The notes beneath the pieces were generated by a model. The model saw nothing but the letters and a program-made list of their open reading frames with translations. It made no database searches and was not told the origin of the DNA. Shown here piece by piece: positions 43,576-52,120 of a stretch of DNA of 64,000 bases. A program made the translations under genes and the position numbers. The stretch is taken from assembly GCA_964595485.1 (NCBI GenBank), contig CAZQQN010000007.1:1-64000 (forward strand). The letters are read 5' to 3'. Origin of the DNA: CAZQQN01 sp964595485. GTDB taxonomy: Bacteria > Bacteroidota > Bacteroidia > CAILMK01 > CAYYUA01. The first letter of the stretch is position 1; every line of letters starts with the position of its first letter.

Positions 43576-45705
43576 ATGTGTTATTTGAACAGGATTTTAA
43601 TCCTAATTTTTAGTATTAGTTTGGTTGGGCAGGCGGCTGCCCAGGATTTAAAATTAAAACAAACCCTTGTTTTGAGCGGAGGTACCTTTGAACAATCACC
43701 GCCATACCAGGATCGTGCTTCAGTAGCTTTTTACAAACCCGATAACCAAAGCTATGAATTTGCCGACTCGATTTATGTAGAATCTGTACAAGATGCTGTC
43801 ATTAAGGGTGATAATGCTTATTTAGCAGCTGAAGATTCCCTGATCAAATATGATCTTCAGAATTACAAAAGGGATGAAATCCAAACTTTTGAGAAATCAA
43901 CGTTTTTAAGTATCAACGGTAATAAACTCCTTGCAGGGAACCGGCAAGGATTTGCCCCTGATCCGGAGCTACCATTCGTCAATGGCTGGACCATTCCTGG
44001 CTTAGACTCAACCTTAACGGCTCCTACCGATTCTTTGTACGAAGGCCTTGGCGATGCGCTGATTCACAATGACAAGCTTTACATTTCGCATAACATCGGT
44101 AAAGTGAATGCTTTTTCTGATTCATTGGGATTCCTGGCTGTCTATGACCTCCAGAATGAAAAATTTGAAAAAAATCATCGCTTGTACGACACGGGTGCGG
44201 GTATAGGTGAATTGTTTTATCACAATGGCAATATTTTAGGCATTTGCGGTAGAAATGGCCAAATAATGTCCTTGGATATTCAGAGTGAACAAATTACCTA
44301 CAACAACTACTCCCTTTCGGGAACTATTGGTGTTTTTGACGATAAATTGTATGGTTATAACTTCAGCAATGAAATTATCGCTTACGATATTACTACCGAG
44401 CAAACCCAGAATACAGGGATTCAATTCTCAAGCAGCCAAAATAACTCGGTTAATGCCTTCAACTATGATACATTGAATGACCAATTTTACATTGCACAAA
44501 CCAATTTTTTTGATACGGGTTTTCTACAGATCTACAATGCAGACGGGTCGCTTGACACAGCTTTTCCTACAAACGTTTCTCCGAATAGCATTGCTTTTGA
44601 TTATTTCATTGATGAAAGGCCTAAAGCCCAAAACGATTACGACACTTTAAAAGGAAAAGAAAGTAAACAGATTTCAGTACTTGACAATGATACCGATCCA
44701 GAGGGAGAATCGCTTAGCTTGACTTCCATTGTTAAAAGTGCTAACAATGGAGTGGATAGCATTGCCGGTAATGCGGTTTATTACCAAGCCATCAATACCA
44801 ATTATGAAGATACTATTGCTTACGAAGTATGCGATCCGGGGAATCAGTGTGACACTGGTTATCTTTATATTCAAGTTGATGCTAATCAAGCCCCGGTTGC
44901 CCGAGCGGATTACGACACTTTAAAAGGAAAAGAAAGTAAACAGATTTCAGTACTTGACAATGATACCGATCCAGAGGGAGAATCGCTTAGCTTGACTTCC
45001 ATTGTTAAAAGTGCTAACAATGGAGTGGATAGCATTGCCGGTAATGCGGTTTATTACCAAGCCATCAATACCAATTATGAAGATACTATTGCTTACGAAG
45101 TATGCGATCCGGGGAATCAGTGTGACACTGGTTATCTTTATATTCAAGTTGAGGCTAATCAAGCGCCGGTTGCCCGAGCGGATTATGACACCCTAATGGT
45201 TAATGAAAGTAAGAGTATAGCTGTTCTGGGCAATGATTCAGATCCGGACAATGATTCTCTAAGTCTTACTGCTATTATTGATAGCGCTTCTAAAGCTAAA
45301 GATAGTATTGCAGGGGATGAAATTCATGTAAGTGCTACTGCCACCGGTGAAGACTCTATTACTTATGAAGTTTGTGACGGTAATGAAGCTTGCGATACCG
45401 GAAAAGTTTATCTTTTCATAAGCGCTACCATAGGTATGCAAGATGAAGTAAACAAATCTGCCATTCATGTTTATCCAAACCCAGCTAATCAAACCATTAA
45501 TCTGAATGTTACGGAAAATGTAGATAGCCGGTTTGATGTGACCATCTTTAGCAGCAATGGTCAGACTCTCATCAATGAGAATAACCAGGTTTTTCATAGA
45601 GGTAATAAGCGTGATTGGAATATAGAGGACTGGGAAACTGGTGTTTACTTCATTCGTTTGCAGAATGATGATCAAACCATTACCAAAAAGTTTATTAAAG
45701 AGTAA
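43576..45705 (+). CDS. Secreted BtuG-like propeller with Ig-like repeats and T9SS sorting domain
   Basis: A 709-residue secreted protein, first gene after the cobalamin riboswitch. Signal peptide to about residue 22. Residues 30 to about 345 form a beta-propeller-like domain starting SGGTFEQSPPYQDRASVAFY, which resembles the start of the BtuG-like lipoprotein at 49625-50752 (NEGTFNQGNASLALYKPEDG). Residues 354-444 and 445-535 are two almost identical 91-residue cadherin/Ig-like repeats (DYDTLKGKESKQISVLDNDT), and 536 to about 620 is a diverged third. A T9SS type A domain (IHVYPNPANQ) ends the protein. It is probably an exported cobalamin-binding protein; binding is inferred from the riboswitch and the similarity. 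Confidence 0.85.
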   Translation: MCYLNRILILIFSISLVGQAAAQDLKLKQTLVLSGGTFEQSPPYQDRASVAFYKPDNQSYEFADSIYVESVQDAVIKGDNAYLAAEDSLIKYDLQNYKRDEIQTFEKSTFLSINGNKLLAGNRQGFAPDPELPFVNGWTIPGLDSTLTAPTDSLYEGLGDALIHNDKLYISHNIGKVNAFSDSLGFLAVYDLQNEKFEKNHRLYDTGAGIGELFYHNGNILGICGRNGQIMSLDIQSEQITYNNYSLSGTIGVFDDKLYGYNFSNEIIAYDITTEQTQNTGIQFSSSQNNSVNAFNYDTLNDQFYIAQTNFFDTGFLQIYNADGSLDTAFPTNVSPNSIAFDYFIDERPKAQNDYDTLKGKESKQISVLDNDTDPEGESLSLTSIVKSANNGVDSIAGNAVYYQAINTNYEDTIAYEVCDPGNQCDTGYLYIQVDANQAPVARADYDTLKGKESKQISVLDNDTDPEGESLSLTSIVKSANNGVDSIAGNAVYYQAINTNYEDTIAYEVCDPGNQCDTGYLYIQVEANQAPVARADYDTLMVNESKSIAVLGNDSDPDNDSLSLTAIIDSASKAKDSIAGDEIHVSATATGEDSITYEVCDGNEACDTGKVYLFISATIGMQDEVNKSAIHVYPNPANQTINLNVTENVDSRFDVTIFSSNGQTLINENNQVFHRGNKRDWNIEDWETGVYFIRLQNDDQTITKKFIKE
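44635..45152 (+). repeat. Near-perfect 273-bp tandem duplication
   Basis: 44635-44879 and 44908-45152 are the same by eye over 245 bp; the linkers between repeats differ by a few bases (first mismatch T at 44880, G at 45153). Period 273 bp, 91 codons. The identity at silent positions indicates a recent duplication or gene conversion. A third, diverged copy follows from 45181. Confidence 0.9.
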
Positions 45706-45722
45706 GAAGTGATAAAAAACTT

Positions 45723-45749
45723 CGGCGCAGGTTTAATATGCTTGCGCCG
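45723..45749 (+). other. Intercistronic hairpin in the cobalamin locus
   Basis: Perfect 7-bp GC-rich stem CGGCGCA / TGCGCCG with a 13-nt loop, between the first and second genes. There is no proper T-run after it, so it may tune mRNA stability or the level of downstream genes rather than end transcription. Confidence 0.5.
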
Positions 45750-45769
45750 GGGTTTAAGAATACTTTACT

Positions 45770-47284
45770 ATGTTTAGATGGCTTATTTACCTATTCACTA
45801 TTGGCATAAGCCTTTCAGTTTTTAAGCCTGCCAAGGCTAACAATCTACAATTGGAAGACCTGCAGTTAGTGGATAGCCAAACGGTGAAATTTAATGTAAA
45901 GTGGAATAATAGCTGGAACCTTGAAGGTCTCAAACCTCCTTATAACCATGATGCAGCGTGGGTTTTTCTAAAATTCACTTCTGATGGAAAAGAATGGAAA
46001 CACTTAGATATTGATCCAGGTAATTCGGCTCATTCTGTAAAGGCTCAGGATAGCCTTTTTTTAACACTTCAGCCAACTAATGACCAGAAAGGGGTTTTAA
46101 TAAAAAGCCTCTTACAGGGAAGTGGTGATATACCTGTCACCACCACTAAATTAAAGCTTGCCAACCCTATTCTATCTGAACAATATGCCATAAGGGTATT
46201 TGGCACCGAAATGGTACATGTGCCAGAGGACAGTTTTTACCTGGGAGATGAAGCAAGCAACTTCCGGTTCAAAAAGGCTAAGACCGGTAAGCCTTATCAT
46301 ATTAGTGGTGAAGGTGGAATTCAAACAGGGGATCAAACCGGTCAATTAACCGCTGATAGTCAATATAAACCGGGGGCCAATATTCCCGGATCTTACCCGA
46401 ACGGCTATAACGGCAAGTATGTGATGAAATATGAGGTATCCCAAGAGCAATATGTGGATTTCCTGAATACGCTTTCTCCTGACCAGCAAGCTCAGCATAT
46501 TGATAAAAATCCCAGTAGTTCGGCCGGTACATTTGCCTTCAATAGTGGGCCCGCTGGCCGGAACGGTATCGTTATAAAAGAACCAGTAGAAGGTGGTTAC
46601 CCTGCTAAATTTGCTTGCAATGTTCAGCAGGACGGTACTTATGATGACAAAGATGATGGTCAAACCCGGGCATGCAACTACTTAAAATGGTCTGATCTGG
46701 CAGCTTACCTGGATTGGGCGGGACTTAGCCCTATGACCGAGCTAACATTTGAAAAGGTGTGCAGGGGACCTGAGCAGCCCGTTAAAAAAGAATTTGCCTG
46801 GGGCACAAAAAAAGTAACAGATGCCAATACCATTGAAAAAGATGGCACAATTTACGAAAAGGCGGTTGATAAACTGCCATCCAACCATGGTATAGCAAGC
46901 CACGGTTATAGAGGTCCAAAAGGTCCGCTAAGAAATGGTTTTGCTACTAACGATACAAGTACACGCCTTTCCGGTGGAGCGTCTTATTATGGTGCCCTTG
47001 AGTTGAGTGGCAACCTATGGGAAATTTGCGTAGTGGTGAATGAAAAGGGATTGGATTTTGACGGTAGCCATGGTGATGGTAAACTGAGTGAGAGCGGCTT
47101 TGCCAATGAAAAAAGTTGGCCGGATAAAGCAGGAAAAGGCGCCGGTTTTCGAGGAGGTGGCTGGAATAGTGGTATTATCCCGGGATTTCGTGACTTAGCG
47201 GTCTCTGATCGATTTTATGTTTTTGATAAACCCAGTAGCCGGCGAAATACGTCTGGCGGTCGCGGGGTAAGAAGGATTGAATGA
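45770..47284 (+). CDS. Secreted SUMF1/formylglycine-generating-enzyme-like protein
   Basis: A 504-residue secreted protein. Signal to about residue 23, an N-terminal beta domain (LQLVDSQTVKFNVKWNNSW), then from about 150 an FGE-sulfatase (SUMF1) fold: EMVHVPEDSFYLGDE, GKYVMKYEVSQEQYVDFLN, PMTELTFEKVCRGPEQ, ELSGNLWEICV, GFRGGGWNSG and GGRGVRR at the end. In true FGE a Cys pair in the RGGS...C...C region binds copper; here that region reads RGGGWNSGIIPGFRDLAVSD and lacks cysteines, so oxidase activity is unlikely. Under riboswitch control, it may be a cobalamin-binding or scaffold protein; this is inference. Confidence 0.82.
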   Translation: MFRWLIYLFTIGISLSVFKPAKANNLQLEDLQLVDSQTVKFNVKWNNSWNLEGLKPPYNHDAAWVFLKFTSDGKEWKHLDIDPGNSAHSVKAQDSLFLTLQPTNDQKGVLIKSLLQGSGDIPVTTTKLKLANPILSEQYAIRVFGTEMVHVPEDSFYLGDEASNFRFKKAKTGKPYHISGEGGIQTGDQTGQLTADSQYKPGANIPGSYPNGYNGKYVMKYEVSQEQYVDFLNTLSPDQQAQHIDKNPSSSAGTFAFNSGPAGRNGIVIKEPVEGGYPAKFACNVQQDGTYDDKDDGQTRACNYLKWSDLAAYLDWAGLSPMTELTFEKVCRGPEQPVKKEFAWGTKKVTDANTIEKDGTIYEKAVDKLPSNHGIASHGYRGPKGPLRNGFATNDTSTRLSGGASYYGALELSGNLWEICVVVNEKGLDFDGSHGDGKLSESGFANEKSWPDKAGKGAGFRGGGWNSGIIPGFRDLAVSDRFYVFDKPSSRRNTSGGRGVRRIE

Positions 47285-47298
47285 AATGGAGATTAATC

Positions 47299-47709
47299 AT
47301 GAATCATCATCTTTATAAAATTTTTTTACTATTTATTGCCTTTTTCTTAGCTGGCGGGATTGCCAGTGCCCAGTCTGCTTATTTCGGTGGAAAGGGTGAC
47401 GGCCATGCTATGGCTGAGGTGAGCAAATTAGAAGAAGTTTCATCGCTAAAAACGAAGAATAACAATTCAATAGCTATCATTCCCAACCCGGTTAAAAAGG
47501 GTGATCGTCTGAGCATTTCTGGTTTATCAGCCGATTACCATTACACCTTCGAACTGCTTAGTATTGACGGAAGGCCGGTGAAGAAAGGTCATCTTTCCAA
47601 TGATATAACCACTATTGGATTGGCTAATGTTCAACCCGGTATTTGGTTGCTCAAAATAAGTAGCGGCCGCATCCAACATTATGAAAAAATAGTGGTAACA
47701 GGTAAATAG
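47299..47709 (+). CDS. Short secreted protein with T9SS sorting domain
   Basis: A 136-residue protein from the ATG at 47299 (MNHHLYKIFLLF). An ATG at 47281 overlaps the preceding stop (ATGA) and adds six residues; either start leaves a usable signal peptide. The mature protein begins QSAYFGGKGDGHAMAEVSK, a Gly-rich motif seen in other Bacteroidota T9SS proteins, followed almost directly by the sorting domain (IAIIPNPVKKGDRLSISG to the end). So little more than a tag remains; it may be a partner or linker of the neighbouring surface proteins. Confidence 0.72.
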   Translation: MNHHLYKIFLLFIAFFLAGGIASAQSAYFGGKGDGHAMAEVSKLEEVSSLKTKNNNSIAIIPNPVKKGDRLSISGLSADYHYTFELLSIDGRPVKKGHLSNDITTIGLANVQPGIWLLKISSGRIQHYEKIVVTGK

Positions 47710-47712
47710 CCC

Positions 47713-49638
47713 ATGAAAGGTATATTAACCATAACACTCATTTTTACCGGCATGGGCCTTTTATCTGCTAATCAATCCCGAGCTCAGCTACCGGATACTT
47801 TGGAGCTCAATATTTTTGAATACCAAGAATACCAAGCCAATCCTTTACCAGGGGTAAAGATCTCCCGGATTGATTCGCAGGCAATTGATGAGCAGAGCCA
47901 CCAAAATCTCGGGCATTTACTAACAACCCAAACACCTGTCTTTGTTAAATCATACGGATTAAGTGGGCTATCAACGCCATCCTTTCGTGGTACAGGTGCT
48001 TCCCACACACAAGTAGCTTGGAATGGCATTCCTGTTAATTCACCAATGAATGGCCTGTCTGATTTGAACTTATACCCGGTAGCTTTAATGGAGGGCTTAT
48101 CACTGACTCATGGAGGTGGAGGTATGGCAAGTAGGCCGGGCGGCTTGGGTGGTCGGATTAATCTGAAGAACCGTACCAAATGGTCAAAGGGTATCAATGC
48201 TGGTTTAAGGCAAACTTTAGGAAGCTTTGGTAACCAGCAGACTTTTGGTGAGTTGGGTATTGGTAACGAAAAATGGCAAAGCCAATCAAAGGTTTATTAT
48301 CGTTTAGCGGATAATGATTACCCATATACTAATTTAGCAAAAGCCGATGAGCCAAGGGAAAAGGAGGATAATGCTGCTTTTAGTCAATACGGGGTCATGC
48401 AGGATTTGTATTTTAAGCCTTCTCAAAAGGATTATTTAAGTGCTAACGTTTGGTTTCAGGTAACTGATCGCGAACTTCCGACTCCAGTCAATGTTTCAGA
48501 GCGAAATCAGGAGCAATTTGATCAGCATTTAAGGTCAGTCGCAAAATGGCGCCATTATTGGCAGGATGGAGGTTTGAAGTTAAAAAGTGGTTTTTTACAG
48601 CAGGATCTTCAATTCCGGGATCCTTCGGTCGATATTGTATCAAACCATCAATCGTGGAGTTCTCTGAATGAGATTAGCATCAGGCAAAAAATAGGAACGG
48701 TTGGCTTATTGAATTCCGGCATTACCTACGATCATCACTGGGCTGAATCGGATGGGTATGCCAATATCAAGAATCAATCTCAAATATCCTGGTATGGCCG
48801 CTATCAGCACCATTTTTCGGATGCTCTTGAGGCTTTTGGCCGTATACAGCAAGAATGGATCAATGGCGGGCGAGCCCCTATTCTACCCACAATGGGTATC
48901 ACATTCAAACCCCTGCTTAAAAACCGTTTAGCCCTTCATGCCAAAATCAATCGCAATTACAAAGTACCTTCTCTGAATGACCTTTACTGGGAAAATGGCG
49001 GTAATCCAGATTTAAAGCCTGAATCTGGTTGGAACCAGGAAATCGGTACATCTTACCATTTGGAACCCGGCAGCGCTTTACTCAATCAATTGAGAATTGA
49101 GGGTACGGTTTATCGGGGTTTGTATGATAACTGGATTTTATGGGTGCCAAATAAAACAGGCAACTGGGAAGCGGAAAATATTCAGCGTGTATTGACCAGA
49201 GGGATCGAAACAAATATTGAAAGCAAGTGGGATTTAGGGAGCTTTGGGTTTTCTCTGGATGGGCAATACAGCTATACGCAGTCTAAGAACCTGAAAGGAA
49301 CCCAAAACCTTGATGCCTCCAAGGGTAAACAGCTAATTTATGTTCCTTTTCACCAAGCTAATGTGAATACTACCCTGCATTGGAATGGTTATCGCCTATC
49401 CTACCAGTATGAATACACTGGTAAAAGATACGTAAGCCGCGACCACGGGAAATCACTGACAAGTTATATGCTATCTCATGCAGGGGTCAGCAAAGGCTTT
49501 AAAGTTGGAAGGTTTGGTATCGATTGTCAGATGAGGATTGAGAATTTACTGGATACCTATTATGAATCGATGGCCTGGCGCCCGATGCCTGGTCGGTCAT
49601 TTCACCTGAAAATAAACTTGACGTATGGCAGTAAATAA
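47713..49638 (+). CDS. TonB-dependent receptor, BtuB-like
   Basis: A 641-residue outer-membrane receptor. Signal peptide to about residue 25, then a plug domain (GHLLTTQTPVFVKSYGLSG, STPSFRGTGASHTQVAWNG, SPMNGLSDLNLYPVALMEGL, GGLGGRINLKNR), then a 22-stranded-type barrel ending YHLKINLTYGSK-like (RSFHLKINLTYG). The riboswitch and the BtuG-like neighbour indicate that cobalamin or a related corrinoid is imported. It lacks the N-terminal carboxypeptidase-like domain of SusC proteins, and no SusD gene is nearby, so it is BtuB-type. It starts 3 nt after the previous gene. Confidence 0.88.
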   Translation: MKGILTITLIFTGMGLLSANQSRAQLPDTLELNIFEYQEYQANPLPGVKISRIDSQAIDEQSHQNLGHLLTTQTPVFVKSYGLSGLSTPSFRGTGASHTQVAWNGIPVNSPMNGLSDLNLYPVALMEGLSLTHGGGGMASRPGGLGGRINLKNRTKWSKGINAGLRQTLGSFGNQQTFGELGIGNEKWQSQSKVYYRLADNDYPYTNLAKADEPREKEDNAAFSQYGVMQDLYFKPSQKDYLSANVWFQVTDRELPTPVNVSERNQEQFDQHLRSVAKWRHYWQDGGLKLKSGFLQQDLQFRDPSVDIVSNHQSWSSLNEISIRQKIGTVGLLNSGITYDHHWAESDGYANIKNQSQISWYGRYQHHFSDALEAFGRIQQEWINGGRAPILPTMGITFKPLLKNRLALHAKINRNYKVPSLNDLYWENGGNPDLKPESGWNQEIGTSYHLEPGSALLNQLRIEGTVYRGLYDNWILWVPNKTGNWEAENIQRVLTRGIETNIESKWDLGSFGFSLDGQYSYTQSKNLKGTQNLDASKGKQLIYVPFHQANVNTTLHWNGYRLSYQYEYTGKRYVSRDHGKSLTSYMLSHAGVSKGFKVGRFGIDCQMRIENLLDTYYESMAWRPMPGRSFHLKINLTYGSK

Positions 49639-50752
49639 AGACCACAAATTTTTCGGGGCCTGCATTTTAATAACTTTTTTATTGGTGGGCTTATCAGGTT
49701 GTGATAAAGATGATGAGAGAGGGGTTAAAACAGAAGACACCACTAATGATGGCTCATCCGATGACAATAATGATAAAGAAGAGGAATCCGTTTACAGCGG
49801 GGCAAGTTCCGTTTTTATAGCAAATGAAGGGACTTTCAATCAGGGTAATGCCTCCTTAGCTCTTTATAAGCCTGAAGATGGAACCATTACCGAGGAACAC
49901 TTCCGTACAAAAAATGGCAGGCCATTGGGTGATGTCTTTCATTCCATGCTATTTCAGCAAGAACGAGCATTTTTAGTGATTAACAATTCCAGTAAAATTG
50001 AAGTGGTTGATATTGGCTCCATGTCATCGCTTGGCAGTATTCGTTCATTACCATCCCCCAGGTATATGCAGCCTTTGGGAAATAATAAAGGCTATGTTAG
50101 CAACTTTACCCAGGGAAGTAGTTCAGAGCTATCGATCGTAGACATGAATGCGTACCAAAAAACCGGTACCATAACAACCAGTGGCTGGACTGAACAAATG
50201 GTGAAAGCCAAAAACAAGGTTTGGGTGGCTGAAGTTAATTTAGCGGGTCTTTTGGTGGTAAATCCAGAAGAAAATAAGGTGACTGATACCATAATGCTTC
50301 AGAAACAGGTACAAGAGGTTTTGAAAGATAATCAGGGGATGATTTGGACCTTATCGAATGGCGGATTGAACGATAGCCAAAAACCTATTTTGTATAAGAT
50401 AGACCCTGGTTCTAAGACAATTGCTGAGCAGTTTAATTTTCCTGCTAAAAGTGATCAGCCGGGTTCTTTAACTTTTTCACGTAACAAAGATACCTTATAT
50501 TTCCTTAATGAAGGGATTTATCAAATGTCCATTGAAAGTGCAAGCCTACCTAATAAACCAATCATTGAGGAACCTGGTAATCGAAACTTCTATGGCCTTG
50601 GTGTTGATCCATACAATGGTAGGTTTTATGTTTCGGATGCTCTTGACTATGTTCAGAAAGGCCTGGTTTTTACCTATTCAGCTCAGGATAAAATGGTTAC
50701 AGATACCCTTAAGCCTGGTATTATTCCACGTAGTTTCAGGTTTCTTAAATAA
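49625..50752 (+). CDS. BtuG-like surface lipoprotein (YncE/DUF5074-type beta-propeller)
   Basis: A 375-residue lipoprotein; signal ends in the lipobox LSGC, followed by an acidic Asp/Asn/Glu linker (residues 30-58) that is typical of surface-exposed lipoproteins. The body is a seven-bladed-type propeller: FIANEGTFNQGNASLALY, VVDIGSMSSLGSIRSLPSP, GYVSNFTQGSSSELSIVD, TDTIMLQKQVQEVL, YGLGVDPYNGRFYVSD. This matches the BtuG family, which in Bacteroides binds B12 very tightly and hands it to BtuB. It overlaps the BtuB-like gene by 14 nt, supporting a receptor-lipoprotein pair. Confidence 0.87.
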   Translation: MAVNKDHKFFGACILITFLLVGLSGCDKDDERGVKTEDTTNDGSSDDNNDKEEESVYSGASSVFIANEGTFNQGNASLALYKPEDGTITEEHFRTKNGRPLGDVFHSMLFQQERAFLVINNSSKIEVVDIGSMSSLGSIRSLPSPRYMQPLGNNKGYVSNFTQGSSSELSIVDMNAYQKTGTITTSGWTEQMVKAKNKVWVAEVNLAGLLVVNPEENKVTDTIMLQKQVQEVLKDNQGMIWTLSNGGLNDSQKPILYKIDPGSKTIAEQFNFPAKSDQPGSLTFSRNKDTLYFLNEGIYQMSIESASLPNKPIIEEPGNRNFYGLGVDPYNGRFYVSDALDYVQKGLVFTYSAQDKMVTDTLKPGIIPRSFRFLK

Positions 50753-50800
50753 CTCTGTACAATTTTTGTATTTTAGCAAGTAAACAAAGCCGGATAGCTC

Positions 50801-51496
50801 ATGCGTACATTGAAGATGCTTACAAGTTTAGCCTTATCCATATTAATTTCGATTGCTTGTTTTGGACAAAATGAAATCAGTGACCCGGCTAAATTAATCA
50901 TCACACTCACGGACTATGAAAAAGCCCCTTTAAGCGATAAGACCCTTGTGGTAGTTAACAACGATAGTCAAAAAGAGTATAAAAGTAAAACCAATGAAGA
51001 GGGTAAGGTGACTATTAAGGTTCCGAAAGGCAATAACTACAAAGTTATTTACCGGGCCGTGAATGGTCCTGTTGAGTTTAAAAGCTTTAAAATACCGGAT
51101 AAAGAAGGTTCCCTAACCTTTCAGTTTACCGCCCGCTATGAGGAAGCTGAAAACCAGGTTTACACCCTTGAAAATGTTTATTTTGATACAGATAAGGCGA
51201 CTTTGCGGGAATCCTCAAATGATGCCCTGCAAAACCTGCTTAATGCACTGAAGACCAATCCCGATATGGAAATTGAAATAGCTGGGCATACCGATAGTAA
51301 GGCAGATGCAGAATACAATAAAAAATTATCCCAGCGCCGGGCTGAAAGTGTTAAGCAGTATTTGGTGGAAAGAGGGATCAGCGAAGACCGTTTAAAGGCT
51401 AAGGGATACGGGGAATCAGAGCCTATTGCTACAAACAAGACAGAGCAAGGTCGCCAGAAAAACCGAAGGACGGAAGTTAGAATTCTTAAAGAATAG
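50801..51496 (+). CDS. OmpA family protein
   Basis: A 231-residue secreted protein: signal peptide, an Ig/transthyretin-like domain (residues about 30-115, DKTLVVVNNDSQKEYKSK) and a C-terminal OmpA peptidoglycan-binding domain (NVYFDTDKATLRESS, EIAGHTDSKADAEYN, LSQRRAESVKQYLVERG, GYGESEPIATNK, GRQKNRRTEVRI). It anchors the outer membrane to the cell wall. It lies 48 nt downstream of the cobalamin locus in the same direction, but nothing else links it to B12. Confidence 0.9.
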   Translation: MRTLKMLTSLALSILISIACFGQNEISDPAKLIITLTDYEKAPLSDKTLVVVNNDSQKEYKSKTNEEGKVTIKVPKGNNYKVIYRAVNGPVEFKSFKIPDKEGSLTFQFTARYEEAENQVYTLENVYFDTDKATLRESSNDALQNLLNALKTNPDMEIEIAGHTDSKADAEYNKKLSQRRAESVKQYLVERGISEDRLKAKGYGESEPIATNKTEQGRQKNRRTEVRILKE

Positions 51497-51598
51497 AGTA
51501 CTTATTACCGGCTTTTGCCAAGTTTTGATTGGCTACATTGTTCTACACTATGCAGACTAACCTTAATTACACTTTTCAAATTTCCCTCAAGTAAGCCT

Positions 51599-52009
51599 TT
51601 AACGTTTACCTCTTAAAATCCTGTCAACGCTATACCGGCCTGGACCTGTTAAGGTAAAGGCCAGAAAGACCAAAGCATTGGTAAGGGGGTGATAAAAACT
51701 TTCTCCACCTGCGGCGTGTTTGGCGACAGCTACCAACATGGTAATGAGCATTAAGGTGGCCGCAACCCTGGTAAATAAACCGGCAATTAATAGAATTCCA
51801 CCCAGAAATTCTGATATAGAGGCCATGAAGCCAAAAAATTTGGGAAGAAATGAAATTCCGACATAAGTGGTAGCCTGGCCTAGCTCAGCCCATGCTTGAG
51901 GGCCTCCTGTTACTTTGCCGTATCCGTGAATAATGAATAGTATACCAATACCAATTCTTAAAGCTAGTAATCCGGCGTGCCCTTGAGTGCCAATACTTTT
52001 TTTACTCAT
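51599..52009 (-). CDS. DoxX family membrane protein
   Basis: A 136-residue inner-membrane protein with four likely helices and the DoxX signature: ALRIGIGILFIIHGYGKVTGG, followed by FGFMASISEFLGGILLIAGL and VFLAFTLTGPGRYSVDRIL. DoxX-like proteins are often linked to thiosulfate or redox metabolism, but most are uncharacterised; no partner gene is nearby. Convergent with the OmpA gene, 102 nt apart. Confidence 0.9.
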   Translation of the reverse strand: MSKKSIGTQGHAGLLALRIGIGILFIIHGYGKVTGGPQAWAELGQATTYVGISFLPKFFGFMASISEFLGGILLIAGLFTRVAATLMLITMLVAVAKHAAGGESFYHPLTNALVFLAFTLTGPGRYSVDRILRGKR

Positions 52010-52120
52010 AAATTTTCAGGTTATTGTTTTTGATAATGATTATTAAGGTACAATTATAAAATGCTTTATTCGATCCCAATCCTTACCCAAATAGCCATTC
52101 TTATACGTATAAAAATGAGG

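Noticed and set aside
44635..45430. Tandem repeats as a possible CRISPR array
   Set aside because: The repeats are 273 bp, in frame and protein-coding without spacers; no other CRISPR-like array or cas gene is in the window.
45259..45675. 138-codon open frame on the minus strand
   Set aside because: Antisense to the third repeat and T9SS domain of the 709-residue protein; no features of its own.
50801..51496. OmpA gene as a sixth gene of the cobalamin locus
   Set aside because: The 48-nt spacing allows read-through, but OmpA-type anchors are general envelope proteins and nothing in it points to B12.
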